NCBI RefSeq assembly: GCF_001513745.1
Contig: NZ_CP013380.1
Span: forward strand, 1,612,001-1,676,000
Origin: Burkholderia humptydooensis
Lineage (GTDB): Bacteria; Pseudomonadota; Gammaproteobacteria; Burkholderiales; Burkholderiaceae
Reading direction: 5' to 3'
Length of the DNA stretch: 64,000 bases
Part shown: in pieces, positions 44,243-53,724 of the stretch
How the letters are laid out: every line of letters begins with the position of its first letter
How positions within the stretch are numbered: position 1 is the stretch's first letter
Program-made: the position numbers and the translations under genes
The notes under the pieces: generated by a model
What the model was told of the DNA's origin: nothing
Database searches by the model: none
The model's input: the letters and a program-made list of their open reading frames with translations, nothing else

Positions 44243-47200
44243 GCCGAACGAGGCGATTCCACAACTGCTGGAGCTGGATTTTCTCGCCGACGACACGCTC
44301 TCAGGCTTTCGCCTGACCCGCCTGGAAGTTTTCAACTGGGGCACATTCGACGGGCGCGTATGGACGCTGCAGTTGGACGGCAAGAACGGTCTGCTGACGG
44401 GCGACATCGGTTCGGGCAAGTCGACGCTGGTCGACGCGATTACGACGCTAATGGTTCCCTCCCAGCGTATCGCCTACAACAAGGCGGCAGGCGCGGACAG
44501 CAAGGAACGGACGCTGCGCTCGTACGTACTCGGGCATTACAAGTCCGAGCGCAACGAGGTGACCGGTGCAGCCAGGCCGGTTTCCCTGCGGGACCGCAAC
44601 AGCTACTCGGTGATCCTCGGCGTGTTCCACAACGCTGGGTATGACCAGACGATCTCGCTGGCGCAGGTCTTCTGGATGAAAGAGGCGCAGAGCCAACCCG
44701 AGCGTTTTTATGTGGGTACCGAGCGGAATTTGTCGATAGCGACGGACTTTGTCCACTTCGGCTCCGATATCGCGCAATTGCGCAAAAAGCTGCGCGGCCT
44801 GGGTGCGCAAATCGAAGACACCTTTCCCAAATATGGCGCGTGGTTTCGCCGGCGCTTCGGCATCGACAATGAGCAGGCGCTCGAGCTGTTCCATCAGACG
44901 GTGTCGATGAAGTCGGTCGGTAACCTGACCGACTTCGTGCGTAGCCACATGCTCGAGCCGTTCGACGTCGCGCCTCGTATTGCCGCGCTGATCTCGCACT
45001 TCGACGATCTGAATCGCGCGCACGAAGCAGTGCTCAAGGCGAAGCGCCAGGTGGAGCTGCTCAAGCCCCTGGTGGTGGACTGCGACCAGCACGGCGCGCT
45101 GGCGGTGGAACTGGAGGCTTCGCGCGTATGCCGTGATGCGCTGAAGCCATACTTCGCCGAATTGAAGCTGGGCCTGCTGGATCGACGGTTGCAGTTGCTT
45201 GCGGAAGATCATGCACGCCTTTCTACGCAGAGGGAGCGGCGCATCGAGCAGTGCGACCAGGATCGAACGCAGGCCGATCGCCTGAAGCGTGCGATTGCCG
45301 AGCAGGGCGGTGACCGGCTGGAGCAGCTTGCTGTCGCGATTCGCGACGAGGAGCGCGAGCGCAATCGACGCCAGCAGCGCGCCGAACGTCACGCGCAATT
45401 GCTTGCTGCGATCGGTGAGGCCGCTGTTGCCAACGAGCCTGATTTCATCGCGCAGCGGCAGCAGGTGACCGATCTGCGCGAGAGCGTGAGTCAGCGGGAA
45501 GCCGATCTGCAGAACCAGATCACCGAGTGGGGCGTGTCGCTGCGCGAGGGCAAGCGCGAACATGACGTGCTTGGCGACGAAGTCGCGAGCCTGAAGGCGC
45601 GGCGCAGCAATATTCCCAAGGAGCAGGTCGCCATGCGTGCGGCGTTGTGCGCGGCACTCGGTTTCGACGAAGACAGCATGCCGTTCGCCGGCGAACTGAT
45701 CCAGGTGCGTGAAGAGGCGCGCGAATGGGAAGGCGTGATCGAGCGGGTGCTGCATAACTTTGGCCTCTCGCTTCTCGTGCCCGATGCGCACTATTCCGAT
45801 GTCGCCGCCTGGGTGGATCGCACGCATCTCGCGGGACGGCTCGTCTATTTCCGCGTGCGAGCCGCGCGCGACCAGGACATCGCCGAGCTGCATCGCGATT
45901 CGCTGGTGCGTAACGTCGCGATCAAACCGGATTCGCCGTTTTACGGCTGGCTTGAGCGGGCGCTGGCACAGCGCTTCGATTACGCGTGCTGCGCGACGCA
46001 GGAGCAGTTTCGTCGCGAGTCTCGTGCGCTGACTCGCACAGGTCAGGTCAAGGCGCCCGGCGAACGCCACGAGAAAGACGACCGCCATCGTCTCGAAGAC
46101 CGCAGCCGTTACGTCCTCGGCTGGAGTAACGACGCCAAGATCGCCGCGCTGGAAGGGCAACTGCGTGCGCTCGAGATGCGCCTTGGCGGCATCGCTAGCC
46201 AGATCGCCGAAGCGCAGGGCGATCAGACGACGCTGCGGCGGCAACTGGAGGTGTTGGCGGCGCTCAATGAGTTCAACGATTTCCGTGAACTGGATTGGCA
46301 GAGCTGCTCGGCCACGATCGCTCGCCTGCGGGATGAGAAAGCGCGTCTGGAGGCGGCCTGCAATGCGTTGCTGGAACTGGCCGCGCAGCTCGAGTCGGTG
46401 CAGGCGGCGCTGAAGGAGAGCGAGAGGGCATTGTCGGATGTCAACCGGGAGTTAGGCGGGATCGACGCGAGACGCGAAGCGGCCGAAGCATTGCGGGAGC
46501 AAACCGCGGCATGGCTGGCCGGGATCGCCCCCGATACCCGCGAGCGGCTAGACGTGCTGCGCGCGCAGATTCTGGGCGAGCATCAGCTTTCGGTCGAGTC
46601 ATGCGACAACCGTGAACGCGAGCTGCGTGACGCGTTGCAGGCACATATGGACGCCGAGGCCAAGCGCCTGGATCGCCTCACCGAGCGCATCATCAAGAGC
46701 ATGTCGACGTTCAAGGAAACATACAAGCTCGATACGGCCGACTTCGACGCCAGCCTCGAAGCCACGTTCGAGTATCGCGAGCTGCTGGCTCGCCTGAATA
46801 CCGACGATCTTCCGCGCTTCGAGGCTCGCTTCAAGGAGCTATTGAACATCAACACGATCAACGAGATTGCCAACTTCAACGGGCAACTCGCGCGGGAACG
46901 CGAAACGATCAAGGAGCGCATCGCCCGCATCAATGAATCGCTGGCTCAAATCGACTACGACCCAGGTCGTTATATCGTGCTGGAGTCTCAGGCGAGCCCC
47001 GACGCAGACATCCGCGATTTCCAGGCGGAGCTGCGAGCTTGCACGGAAGGGACGCTGACCGGTTCGGACGACACGCAGTATTCCGAAGCCAAATTTCTGC
47101 AGGTCAAGGCGATTATCGACCGGTTTCGCGGCCGCGAAGGCCTGTCGGATCAGGACCGCCGATGGACGGCGAAGGTCACCGACGTGCGCAACTGGTTCCT

Positions 47201-47612
47201 GTTTGCCGCTAGCGAGCGCTGGCGCGAAGATGATACGGAGTACGAGCACTATTCGGATTCGGGCGGTAAGTCGGGCGGGCAGAAGGAAAAGCTGGCCTAC
47301 ACGATTCTCGCGGCCAGCCTCGCGTATCAATTTGGTCTGGAATGGGGCGCGGTACGGTCACGCTCGTTCCGCTTCGTGGTCATCGACGAAGCGTTCGGAC
47401 GCGGCTCGGACGAATCCGCGCAATACGGACTCAAGTTGTTCAGGCAGCTCAATCTGCAACTGCTGATCGTTACGCCGCTGCAGAAGATCCATATCATCGA
47501 GCCGTTTGTTTCCAGCGTCGGTTTCGTGCACAACGATGAGGGGCGTGCTTCGAAGCTGCGCAATCTGACGATCGAGGAGCATCTCGCGCGCAAGGCGGAG
47601 GGCTCGACGTGA
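44235..47612 (+). CDS. jetC: Wadjet anti-plasmid system SMC-like ATPase JetC
   Basis: 1125-residue MukB-like SMC ATPase, the loop-extruding motor of Wadjet. Walker [10 protein letters not shown] is at residues 56-64. Two long coiled-coil arms flank a hinge-like middle region. The ABC signature SGGQKEKL begins at ~1013 and Walker B VVIDEAF (Asp1051, Glu1052) at ~1048, all intact. GGGAGG at 44221-44226 supports ATG 44235 over the in-frame GTG 44226 and ATG 44229, which overlap or abut the site. It overlaps jetB by 8 nt and jetD by 4 nt. Confidence 0.94.
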   Translation: MNEPNEAIPQLLELDFLADDTLSGFRLTRLEVFNWGTFDGRVWTLQLDGKNGLLTGDIGSGKSTLVDAITTLMVPSQRIAYNKAAGADSKERTLRSYVLGHYKSERNEVTGAARPVSLRDRNSYSVILGVFHNAGYDQTISLAQVFWMKEAQSQPERFYVGTERNLSIATDFVHFGSDIAQLRKKLRGLGAQIEDTFPKYGAWFRRRFGIDNEQALELFHQTVSMKSVGNLTDFVRSHMLEPFDVAPRIAALISHFDDLNRAHEAVLKAKRQVELLKPLVVDCDQHGALAVELEASRVCRDALKPYFAELKLGLLDRRLQLLAEDHARLSTQRERRIEQCDQDRTQADRLKRAIAEQGGDRLEQLAVAIRDEERERNRRQQRAERHAQLLAAIGEAAVANEPDFIAQRQQVTDLRESVSQREADLQNQITEWGVSLREGKREHDVLGDEVASLKARRSNIPKEQVAMRAALCAALGFDEDSMPFAGELIQVREEAREWEGVIERVLHNFGLSLLVPDAHYSDVAAWVDRTHLAGRLVYFRVRAARDQDIAELHRDSLVRNVAIKPDSPFYGWLERALAQRFDYACCATQEQFRRESRALTRTGQVKAPGERHEKDDRHRLEDRSRYVLGWSNDAKIAALEGQLRALEMRLGGIASQIAEAQGDQTTLRRQLEVLAALNEFNDFRELDWQSCSATIARLRDEKARLEAACNALLELAAQLESVQAALKESERALSDVNRELGGIDARREAAEALREQTAAWLAGIAPDTRERLDVLRAQILGEHQLSVESCDNRERELRDALQAHMDAEAKRLDRLTERIIKSMSTFKETYKLDTADFDASLEATFEYRELLARLNTDDLPRFEARFKELLNINTINEIANFNGQLARERETIKERIARINESLAQIDYDPGRYIVLESQASPDADIRDFQAELRACTEGTLTGSDDTQYSEAKFLQVKAIIDRFRGREGLSDQDRRWTAKVTDVRNWFLFAASERWREDDTEYEHYSDSGGKSGGQKEKLAYTILAASLAYQFGLEWGAVRSRSFRFVVIDEAFGRGSDESAQYGLKLFRQLNLQLLIVTPLQKIHIIEPFVSSVGFVHNDEGRASKLRNLTIEEHLARKAEGST

Positions 47613-48856
47613 GCTGGACAACCGCCGGTGACCTGAAAGCGCAGGTGCGCCGCTTGTGGGAGCGAGGTGAGCTGTTGCGCAGCATGGTTAGCGACGACGC
47701 CGACGCGGTGCCGAATACCGTGCTTGCCGCTCGCGGCGAACTGAAGGCTGGCCTGCGCTCCGGCTGCGCGTTTCCGCTGCGACTCGTCCTGAAGGGACCG
47801 GCTTCGGCCGAACTCACCGAACGTTTCCAGGCTGTGCGTGAATGGATTGCTGAGCTTGTCACTGTCGCGCAGATCCGGATCGAATGGCGCGAGTTCAATC
47901 ATCGCGTCCTTGGTGTTCAGCGAGTGCCGCAGGCAGTCTGGATTGATGATCTTGACAGTGCGCTGGCGATGATCGGCAAGCGTGGCGATGCGGCACACTT
48001 CGGCCGCTTGCTCACCCTCGTGGGCTCGCGGCAGCCGGCGCTGCTGGTATGGTTTCGCCGGCGTCCGCTGCAGGCGCTTGAGCTGGCTGACGAATGTGAA
48101 CGTTTACTGGCAGTGGTCGGTTGGATCGTACGGCATCCACGTCCCGGCATTTACCTGAGACAAGTGGACATTGCCGATGTACACAGCAAGTTCATCGAAA
48201 AGTGGCGCGGTGTGTTGTCGGAATGGCTCGATCTCGTACTTCCCTTGGAGGCCGTCGCGGTAGAAAGAAACGGCGGTGCGCATTTCGCGGCCCGCTACGG
48301 CTTCCTCGAAAAGCCTGACCGTATCCGGTTTCGCGTGCTCGACGCGCAATTGCCCATGTTGCCCGGTCCTGCGCTTCCCGATATCACAGTCGATGCAGAC
48401 AGCTTTGCCGCGCTGGCCGTGCCGATCCGCCGGGTTTTCATCACTGAGAACGAGACGAACTTCCTCGCGTTCCCGCCTCTAGCCGATGCGATCGTTGTCT
48501 TCGGTGCAGGCTATGGATGGGACGCGCTGTCGAAAGCGGCATGGCTTTCCCGCTGCAGCATCCACTACTGGGGAGATATCGACACGCATGGCTTCGCCAT
48601 CCTCGACCAGTTGCGCAGCCGCTTTGACCACGTCAAGTCTTTCCTGATGGACCGGGCGACGCTGATCGCCCACGAAGCTCAATGGGGCAAGGAACATGAT
48701 CAGGTGCTCCGCGACTTGCCGCGGCTCGACGATGGGGAGCAAGCGCTGTTCAACGACCTGCGCGATAACCGGATTCGTAAAAATTTGCGGCTCGAGCAAG
48801 AGCGTATCGGCTTTCAGTGGGTTGAAACCGCGCTCGCCACGACTGCAAGACAGTGA
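47609..48856 (+). CDS. jetD: Wadjet anti-plasmid system nuclease JetD (DUF3322-DUF2220, Toprim)
   Basis: 415-residue topoisomerase VI-A-like nuclease subunit. The N-terminal DUF3322 arm (residues ~1-195) is followed by a DUF2220 Toprim domain. Predicted metal-binding acidic residues are Glu280/Glu282 in [12 protein letters not shown] and the DxD pair Asp323/Asp325 in [16 protein letters not shown]. It cleaves circular DNA after JetABC extrusion in characterised Wadjet systems. The start is GTG 47609, overlapping the jetC stop (GTGA). All key residues seem intact, so the system looks functional. Confidence 0.93.
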   Translation: MSWTTAGDLKAQVRRLWERGELLRSMVSDDADAVPNTVLAARGELKAGLRSGCAFPLRLVLKGPASAELTERFQAVREWIAELVTVAQIRIEWREFNHRVLGVQRVPQAVWIDDLDSALAMIGKRGDAAHFGRLLTLVGSRQPALLVWFRRRPLQALELADECERLLAVVGWIVRHPRPGIYLRQVDIADVHSKFIEKWRGVLSEWLDLVLPLEAVAVERNGGAHFAARYGFLEKPDRIRFRVLDAQLPMLPGPALPDITVDADSFAALAVPIRRVFITENETNFLAFPPLADAIVVFGAGYGWDALSKAAWLSRCSIHYWGDIDTHGFAILDQLRSRFDHVKSFLMDRATLIAHEAQWGKEHDQVLRDLPRLDDGEQALFNDLRDNRIRKNLRLEQERIGFQWVETALATTARQ

Positions 48857-49022
48857 AGACGGTATTCGGGGGCAGTTCGAGAGGAGGCTCACTTGATACT
48901 GTCGGAGGTGTCAACGATCGTATTGACATGCCACGTTGTGGCGATGCTGCAGAAAAAGCGGCATCGATCGTCCGAGGCGGTCGGTCGAAGGCCGTCAAGT
49001 GCCGGCAGGAATCCTTGAAGCG

Positions 49023-49598
49023 CTATGCCGGCAACAGACCGGCAGCGCGGTAGCCCTCGATCAATGCGTCATAGACGGAGATGTCCGACCGGCTCCGCGC
49101 GATGAGCTGGGCGCCGGCGACCGCCGCGAAGATGGCGCGAGCCCGCTGTTCACTCTGCTCCGGCCTGACCGCGTTCGCGGCCGACAAGACCTTGCTGAGC
49201 CACGCGACATGCACGTCGGCAAAGGTCCGAACCTCTTTCATTACCTCGTCGGGCAGGCCGTCGCTTTCGGCCGCCATGAAACTGCACAGGCAGATGCGAT
49301 TGCCGTCCACGAGCGCCTTGCGAAACGTCTCGGGGTACCGGCGCAGGCAGCGCGCCGGATCTGCGGATTCCGCCAGCATCGCGTCCAGAACTGCCGCCGA
49401 GTTCTCCCAATATCGCCGCGCCACCGCCGCACCGAGGTCGGCCTTGTTCGTGAAATGATGGTAGATGCTCGCGGCCCTGATGCCGACGTCCTCCGCAAGA
49501 TCCCGAAAATTCAGTCCGCTGTAGCCGCGGGCCTGCTCCATCTTCGTGGCCGCCGCCAGGATTCGCTCCCTGGAGCTTGAATTCGCTTCGTTCCTCAC
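49023..49598 (-). CDS. TetR/AcrR-family regulator
   Basis: 191-residue repressor. The N-terminal HTH (RERILAAATKMEQARGYSGL then FRDLAEDVGIRAASIYHHFT) is canonical. The C-terminal ligand domain includes FRKALVDGNRICLCSFMAAE, with two cysteines (CLC) that could sense electrophiles, as in NemR-type proteins (inference). It is divergent from a glutathione S-transferase gene, with a perfect palindrome between them. Confidence 0.9.
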   Translation of the reverse strand: MRNEANSSSRERILAAATKMEQARGYSGLNFRDLAEDVGIRAASIYHHFTNKADLGAAVARRYWENSAAVLDAMLAESADPARCLRRYPETFRKALVDGNRICLCSFMAAESDGLPDEVMKEVRTFADVHVAWLSKVLSAANAVRPEQSEQRARAIFAAVAGAQLIARSRSDISVYDALIEGYRAAGLLPA

Positions 49599-49629
49599 TG
49601 CTACGGCCCCCGCTTCGAAGGATCGGTTC

Positions 49630-49660
49630 TTGACAACAGGGATTATAACCTTCTATGTTT
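49630..49660 (+). promoter_or_regulatory. Candidate promoter of the GST gene
   Basis: Consensus TTGACA (49630-49635) with a -10 near CTATGT/TATGTT (49653-49660) at 17-19 nt. The TetR-type palindrome begins just after it. On the other strand TATAAT (complement of 49642-49647) could serve tetR, with its -35 inside the palindrome. Confidence 0.45.
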
Positions 49661-49662
49661 AC

Positions 49663-49678
49663 CCTAACGATCGTTAGG
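49663..49678. promoter_or_regulatory. TetR-type operator palindrome
   Basis: CCTAACGATCGTTAGG, a perfect 16-bp palindrome in the tetR-GST divergent interval. It overlaps the predicted tetR -35 and sits at the start of the GST transcript, so it could repress both. Confidence 0.75.
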
Positions 49679-49745
49679 TAGAATGTGCGGTAAGTGACGA
49701 TCCTTGTGCCATCTGTTCCAGTACAAACCGTGGAGAGGAAACGCA

Positions 49746-50444
49746 ATGACTTTCGCTGCGACGAGTTTTGACCCGACCCGACTGCCGATGATGAAGATTT
49801 ATGACTTTCCCCGAGGGCCTTATCCGACACGCGTGCGCATCGCCCTGGCAGAAAAGAACCTGCAATCCCGCGTGCAGTTCGTGATGGTGGATCTGCGTAA
49901 AGGGGAGCACAAAAAGCCCGAATTCATCGCGAGCAAGAACTACTCGGGCACGCTGCCGGTGCTCGAACTCGACGACGGGACGTGCATTGCCGAGTGCACG
50001 GCCATCACCGAGTACCTCGACGGGCTTGACGGCGCGCCCACGCTTACCGGCAGGACGCCGCGTGAAAAGGGCGTGATCCACATGATGAGCAAGCGCGCCG
50101 AACTGGAACTGCTCGACGCCGTCAGCGTCTATTTCCATCACGGGACGCCGGGGCTCGGGCCTGAGGTCGAGCTGTATCAGAACCCCGAATGGGGGTTCCG
50201 TCAGCGTGACAAGGCCTTGAGAGGCATGCACTACTTCGACGCCGTTCTGAAGAGCCAGCCATATGTCGCGGGAGAGGCTTTTTCGATGGCCGACATCACC
50301 GCGATCGGCGGTTTGCTCTTCGCGTCGATGGTCGAATTGCCGGTGCCTGCGGAGTGCCGGGCCCTTCTAGGCTGGTACGCGAGAATGCTGGAACGCCCCA
50401 GCGTAAAGAACCAGCCGGCGTTTGCTGCACTGGCATCCGATTGA
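49746..50444 (+). CDS. Glutathione S-transferase family protein
   Basis: 232-residue cytosolic GST. The thioredoxin-like N-terminal domain has MKIYDFPRGPYPTRVRIALA and the cis-Pro/glutathione-binding segment SGTLPVLELDDGTCIAECTA. The helical C-terminal domain has VAGEAFSMADITAIGGLLFA, which carries the capping/hydrophobic staple motif. GAGAGGAA precedes ATG 49746. It is likely controlled by the divergent TetR-family regulator and involved in electrophile detoxification. Confidence 0.9.
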   Translation: MTFAATSFDPTRLPMMKIYDFPRGPYPTRVRIALAEKNLQSRVQFVMVDLRKGEHKKPEFIASKNYSGTLPVLELDDGTCIAECTAITEYLDGLDGAPTLTGRTPREKGVIHMMSKRAELELLDAVSVYFHHGTPGLGPEVELYQNPEWGFRQRDKALRGMHYFDAVLKSQPYVAGEAFSMADITAIGGLLFASMVELPVPAECRALLGWYARMLERPSVKNQPAFAALASD

Positions 50445-50683
50445 ACGCGATCTCTGCAAATGCGTGCTTTCGTCCTTTGAAGTCAGCCTTGGCGCGCGGT
50501 GTCGTGAGGATCCTGTTCATCCGTCATGCAACCTTCGGGACCGCGCCGATCGGTCACGGCGACGGTTGCTGGCAGGCCCTTCATCTCGAAGGCAATCCCG
50601 AGGCGCGTCGTCGATACCGGGAATTCCGGCGGCGCGGGACTCGTGTTGCCACGGCCGCGCGGCAACACGCGACGTCGCTGCCG

Positions 50684-51232
50684 CTAGCCGGCGTCGCGCG
50701 TCGGCCCGGCCGGATGCTCGTTCAGTACCCGTAGCATCGTCTCGACGAGGACTGCCGCATCCGAGCGGCGCTTCACCGCGAGGCGCGCTTCGCCGAGCGC
50801 CCTGAATGCCGCGCCGCCGAAGTATTCCATGATGTCGGGGAGGCGGCGCACGCTGCCGCGGCTGCCCCAGCAGCCGTCGTCGACCTCGGTCGGAAAGATC
50901 CACACGCGTGCCCCGATCTCGTCCGCTGACGTGCCTTCCGCACGCGCGACGGCCGCAGTGACTTCCTTGACGAGGCCGGCTCGCGCGGCATCCGTGTACT
51001 GGCCTTCCGGCACCGACGGCACGATCCGATAGATCGGTGCGCCGGCGGGCGCACCCGCCCGATAGACCGCCGCGGGCCGATGCACGAATACCCACGTGAC
51101 GTCACGCACGCGTGGATCGTCCGGATCGAGCTGCTCGTGACGGATCAGAATATCGGTCAGCTCGCGCATCAACTGCGCCTCTGCTTGCGGCGCGAGCGCG
51201 CGCTCCGGTATGAATGCATCGATCATCGGCAT
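50684..51232 (-). CDS. Tautomerase-superfamily protein
   Basis: 182-residue protein. It has Pro2 (PMIDAFIPERAL), which becomes the catalytic N-terminal proline after Met removal, and a 4-oxalocrotonate-tautomerase-like first half. DDPRVRDVTWVFVHRP and IYRIVPSVPEGQYTDAARAG continue into a second, related half, so it resembles long fused tautomerases. The substrate is unknown. It lies downstream of an AraC-type regulator on the same strand, with a dyad at 51322-51359 before it. Confidence 0.75.
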   Translation of the reverse strand: MPMIDAFIPERALAPQAEAQLMRELTDILIRHEQLDPDDPRVRDVTWVFVHRPAAVYRAGAPAGAPIYRIVPSVPEGQYTDAARAGLVKEVTAAVARAEGTSADEIGARVWIFPTEVDDGCWGSRGSVRRLPDIMEYFGGAAFRALGEARLAVKRRSDAAVLVETMLRVLNEHPAGPTRDAG

Positions 51233-51262
51233 CGTATGTATCCTCGAATGGTGTTTGGGCGA

Positions 51263-51284
51263 GTCGCGCCGAGTGCGGCGCGAC
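51263..51284. repeat. Perfect hairpin upstream of the tautomerase gene
   Basis: GTCGCGCCG (51263-51271) / CGGCGCGAC (51276-51284), 9-bp stem, 4-nt loop, about 30 nt before the tautomerase start on the minus strand. No T-tract on either side; role unknown. Confidence 0.6.
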
Positions 51285-51321
51285 AGGGTTCCACTTTAGG
51301 AGCGCATACGCTGCAACGACA

Positions 51322-51359
51322 GTGTCTGAACTGCCATTCGACAAGGGCATTTCAGACAC
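51322..51359. promoter_or_regulatory. Dyad operator candidate between araC-type gene and tautomerase
   Basis: GTGTCTGAACTGCC (51322-51335) faces its reverse complement with one mismatch (13 of 14) at 51346-51359, 10 nt apart. It lies ~90 nt upstream of the tautomerase start and 28 nt beyond the regulator's stop, a likely binding site for the adjacent regulator. Confidence 0.6.
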
Positions 51360-51387
51360 ACCCATCGACGAAGCGGATCACCGGCGA

Positions 51388-52380
51388 TCACCGCGCGAAC
51401 CGGCGTCGATATTCGCCGGGCGATATGCCCGTCACGCGCTTGAACAACTGCCGGAAGCCGCTGACGTCGGTATATCCGACGCGCTCGCAGACCGCATCGA
51501 TACCCAGCTTCTTCTGTTCGAGCAGCCGCTTCGCGACTTCGATTCTGAGCGTTTGTAGATACTTGAGCGGCGGCGTGCCGACGGCTTGCTTGAAACGCCG
51601 GTTGACCGTCCGCTCGCTGAGCGCAAGATGGCGGCTCAAGCGGGGCAGATCGAACGGCTCGCGCAGATGTCGCTCCATCCAGCGCTGCGCCCGTGCGACC
51701 ACGGGATCGTCGTGCTCCAGGCCGTCGGCGCGGTGCAGGTCGATGAACGAATCCTGCGACACGCGATTCAAGTCGATCAGCATGATCTTTGCCGTCGCCG
51801 CGGCAAGCTTCGGCGTCCCGAGCTTGTCGACCACACGTAGCGCGAGATTCTGATACGACGTGACCGCGCCGCCGCAGAGAATGCCGTCCTGTTCGGTCAG
51901 CACGTCAGCCGCGCGCAACTCGACCTCCGGGTACCGCATGCGGAAGCTCGCCGCTTTCGACCAATGCGTGGTGGCTACGCGAGCGTCGAGCAGGCCCGCT
52001 TCGGCGAGCAGGAACGCGCCCGTGCAATACGTCGCGAGCAGCGTGCCGCGCGCGTGCTGCCGCCGCAGCGCGTCGACGAGCGGCGCTAGCCGCGCGGGGC
52101 GGCTCAGGATGCGATCGATGTCGGATACGAACGGTCCGGTCAGCCAGACCGCATCGGCGACGCTTCTGCCGTCGATTCGACCGTCCACCTGAATGATCTG
52201 GCCCGACGCGGCGCGGACCGGCTTGCCGTCGATCGACTCGACGCGCCACGTGAACGGGCGCGCGTGCCGCTCGCCATCGGCTTGCGTGGCGAGGCGATTG
52301 GCGGCCGTCAGGATGTCGATCGGCGCGGCGACGCCCGATGCGAGGCAATGCTCGACGGCCCAAATCCGGATGAGTGGCAT
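51388..52380 (-). CDS. GlxA-type AraC-family regulator (DJ-1/PfpI domain + HTH)
   Basis: 330-residue regulator. Residues ~1-190 are a DJ-1/PfpI-like domain (IRIWAVEHCLASGVAAPIDI; LLATYCTGAFLLAEAGLLDA with the nucleophile-elbow Cys), usually a ligand sensor rather than an enzyme. Residues ~225-330 are an AraC double HTH (FDLPRLSRHLALSERTVNRR; CERVGYTDVSGFRQLFKRVT). It lies between an MFS transporter and a tautomerase on the same strand. A perfect 22-bp palindrome is just upstream of its start. Confidence 0.9.
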   Translation of the reverse strand: MPLIRIWAVEHCLASGVAAPIDILTAANRLATQADGERHARPFTWRVESIDGKPVRAASGQIIQVDGRIDGRSVADAVWLTGPFVSDIDRILSRPARLAPLVDALRRQHARGTLLATYCTGAFLLAEAGLLDARVATTHWSKAASFRMRYPEVELRAADVLTEQDGILCGGAVTSYQNLALRVVDKLGTPKLAAATAKIMLIDLNRVSQDSFIDLHRADGLEHDDPVVARAQRWMERHLREPFDLPRLSRHLALSERTVNRRFKQAVGTPPLKYLQTLRIEVAKRLLEQKKLGIDAVCERVGYTDVSGFRQLFKRVTGISPGEYRRRFAR

Positions 52381-52390
52381 GGTTGGCAGA

Positions 52391-52412
52391 ATCGTCCCTG
52401 TACAGGGACGAT
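52391..52412. promoter_or_regulatory. Perfect 22-bp palindrome between MFS and AraC-type genes
   Basis: ATCGTCCCTG then TACAGGGACGAT, fully self-complementary, 11 nt before the regulator ATG and 20 nt after the MFS stop (both minus strand). It may be an operator or an mRNA hairpin close to the ribosome-binding site. Confidence 0.75.
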
Positions 52413-52431
52413 CCTACCATCGCGATATTCG

Positions 52432-53706
52432 CTACCGGGGTTGCCCGTTTGCGGTATTTCCCGACGCGGATTCGCACGGCGTCAACCTCGCCGTGGCCGC
52501 CCAGAACACGAGCGCCGCCGCGCTGACAGCCGCGCCCAGCATGCAGACGCCGCGCCATCCGGCGCTCGCGTAGACGGCCGTCGACGCGAGCGCGCCAAGC
52601 CCGCTGCCAACCGAGTAGAACAGCATGTAGACGGCGACGAGCCGGCTGTGCGCGTCGGGCCGCGCGCGGAAGATCATGCTCTGATTCGTCACGTGAATCG
52701 CCTGCCCGCCGACGTCGAGCAGCACGATGCCGAGCACGAGCGCCCACAGCGATGCCGGCATGAACGCGAGCGGCAGCCATGCTGCGAGCAGCAGTGTGAG
52801 CGCCGCGGCGCTCGTCGGCTGTCCGAAGCCGCGATCGGCCCAATGTCCGGCGCGCGCGGCGGCGAGTGCGCCCAATGCGCCGACGAGCCCGAACGCACCG
52901 ATCGCGGTGTGCGAAAACGAGTAGGGCGGCGCGCTCAGCGGCAGCACGAGTGCATTCCAGAAGACGTTGAACGCGGCGAACATCAGCATGGCGATCGTGC
53001 CGCGAATCTGCAATACGCGCTCGTCGCGCAGCAGGACGAACAGCGACGCGATCAGCCGCGGATAGCCGATGCGCGGCGACGCCGGCGCGAGGACGGGCAG
53101 CTTGCGCGAGAGCAGCGCCGCGAGCACGAGCATCGTCGCCGCCGACACGAAGTAGACGCCGCGCCATCCCGCGATGTCGCTGACGGCGCCCGCCAGCACG
53201 CGCGCGAGCAGCAGCCCGATGACGACGCCGCCTTGCGCGGCGCCGACCACGCGTCCGCGCTCGTGCGAGGCTGCGGCGCTCGCCGCGTACGAAACGAGCC
53301 CCTGAGTCATCGCCGTGCCGAGCAGCCCTGCGCCGAGCATGCCGGCAAGCAGCACGGCGGTCGTCGTCGCGAAGCCGACAACGATCAACGTCGCCGCGAG
53401 CGCGAGCGATTGCACGAGCATCAGCCGCCGCCGGTCGACGAGATCGCCGAGCGGCACGAGCAAGAGCAGCGCGAGCGCGCAGCCGATCTGCGTGGCGGTC
53501 ATGACGCCGCCGATCGCCGCGCGCCCGATTGCGAAATCAGCGGCAAGCGCATCGAGAAGCGGCTGCGCATAGTAGACGTTGGCGACGCTCAGGCCGCTCG
53601 CACAGGCGAACAGCGCGACCGTGCCGCGCGGCAACGCTGCCGATGCCGTGGACGAACCGGTCGTGTGAATCGAAGGGGCGGCGGGCGCCGCTTGTGGAGC
53701 TGGCAT
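52432..53706 (-). CDS. MFS transporter
   Basis: 424-residue major facilitator with about 12 membrane helices. The first helix carries LSVANVYYAQPLLDALAADF. The loop 2-3 signature is LLLVPLGDLVDRRRLML, and the second half repeats it (RPDAHSRLVAVYMLFYSVG near the end). Probably a drug or metabolite exporter; the substrate is unknown. ATG 53706 is preferred; the upstream in-frame stretch runs through the promoter and its two operator-like sites. Confidence 0.9.
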   Translation of the reverse strand: MPAPQAAPAAPSIHTTGSSTASAALPRGTVALFACASGLSVANVYYAQPLLDALAADFAIGRAAIGGVMTATQIGCALALLLLVPLGDLVDRRRLMLVQSLALAATLIVVGFATTTAVLLAGMLGAGLLGTAMTQGLVSYAASAAASHERGRVVGAAQGGVVIGLLLARVLAGAVSDIAGWRGVYFVSAATMLVLAALLSRKLPVLAPASPRIGYPRLIASLFVLLRDERVLQIRGTIAMLMFAAFNVFWNALVLPLSAPPYSFSHTAIGAFGLVGALGALAAARAGHWADRGFGQPTSAAALTLLLAAWLPLAFMPASLWALVLGIVLLDVGGQAIHVTNQSMIFRARPDAHSRLVAVYMLFYSVGSGLGALASTAVYASAGWRGVCMLGAAVSAAALVFWAATARLTPCESASGNTANGQPR

Positions 53707-53724
53707 GACGACATCTCTCTTTGT

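Noticed and set aside
39290..49022. Direct repeats of the guaA 3' end marking both island ends
   Set aside because: No convincing copy of the guaA terminal sequence was found near the right end by eye; a computed repeat search is needed.
50445..50683. Possible extra gene between GST and tautomerase
   Set aside because: Only short Arg-rich frames without a ribosome-binding site or known motif.
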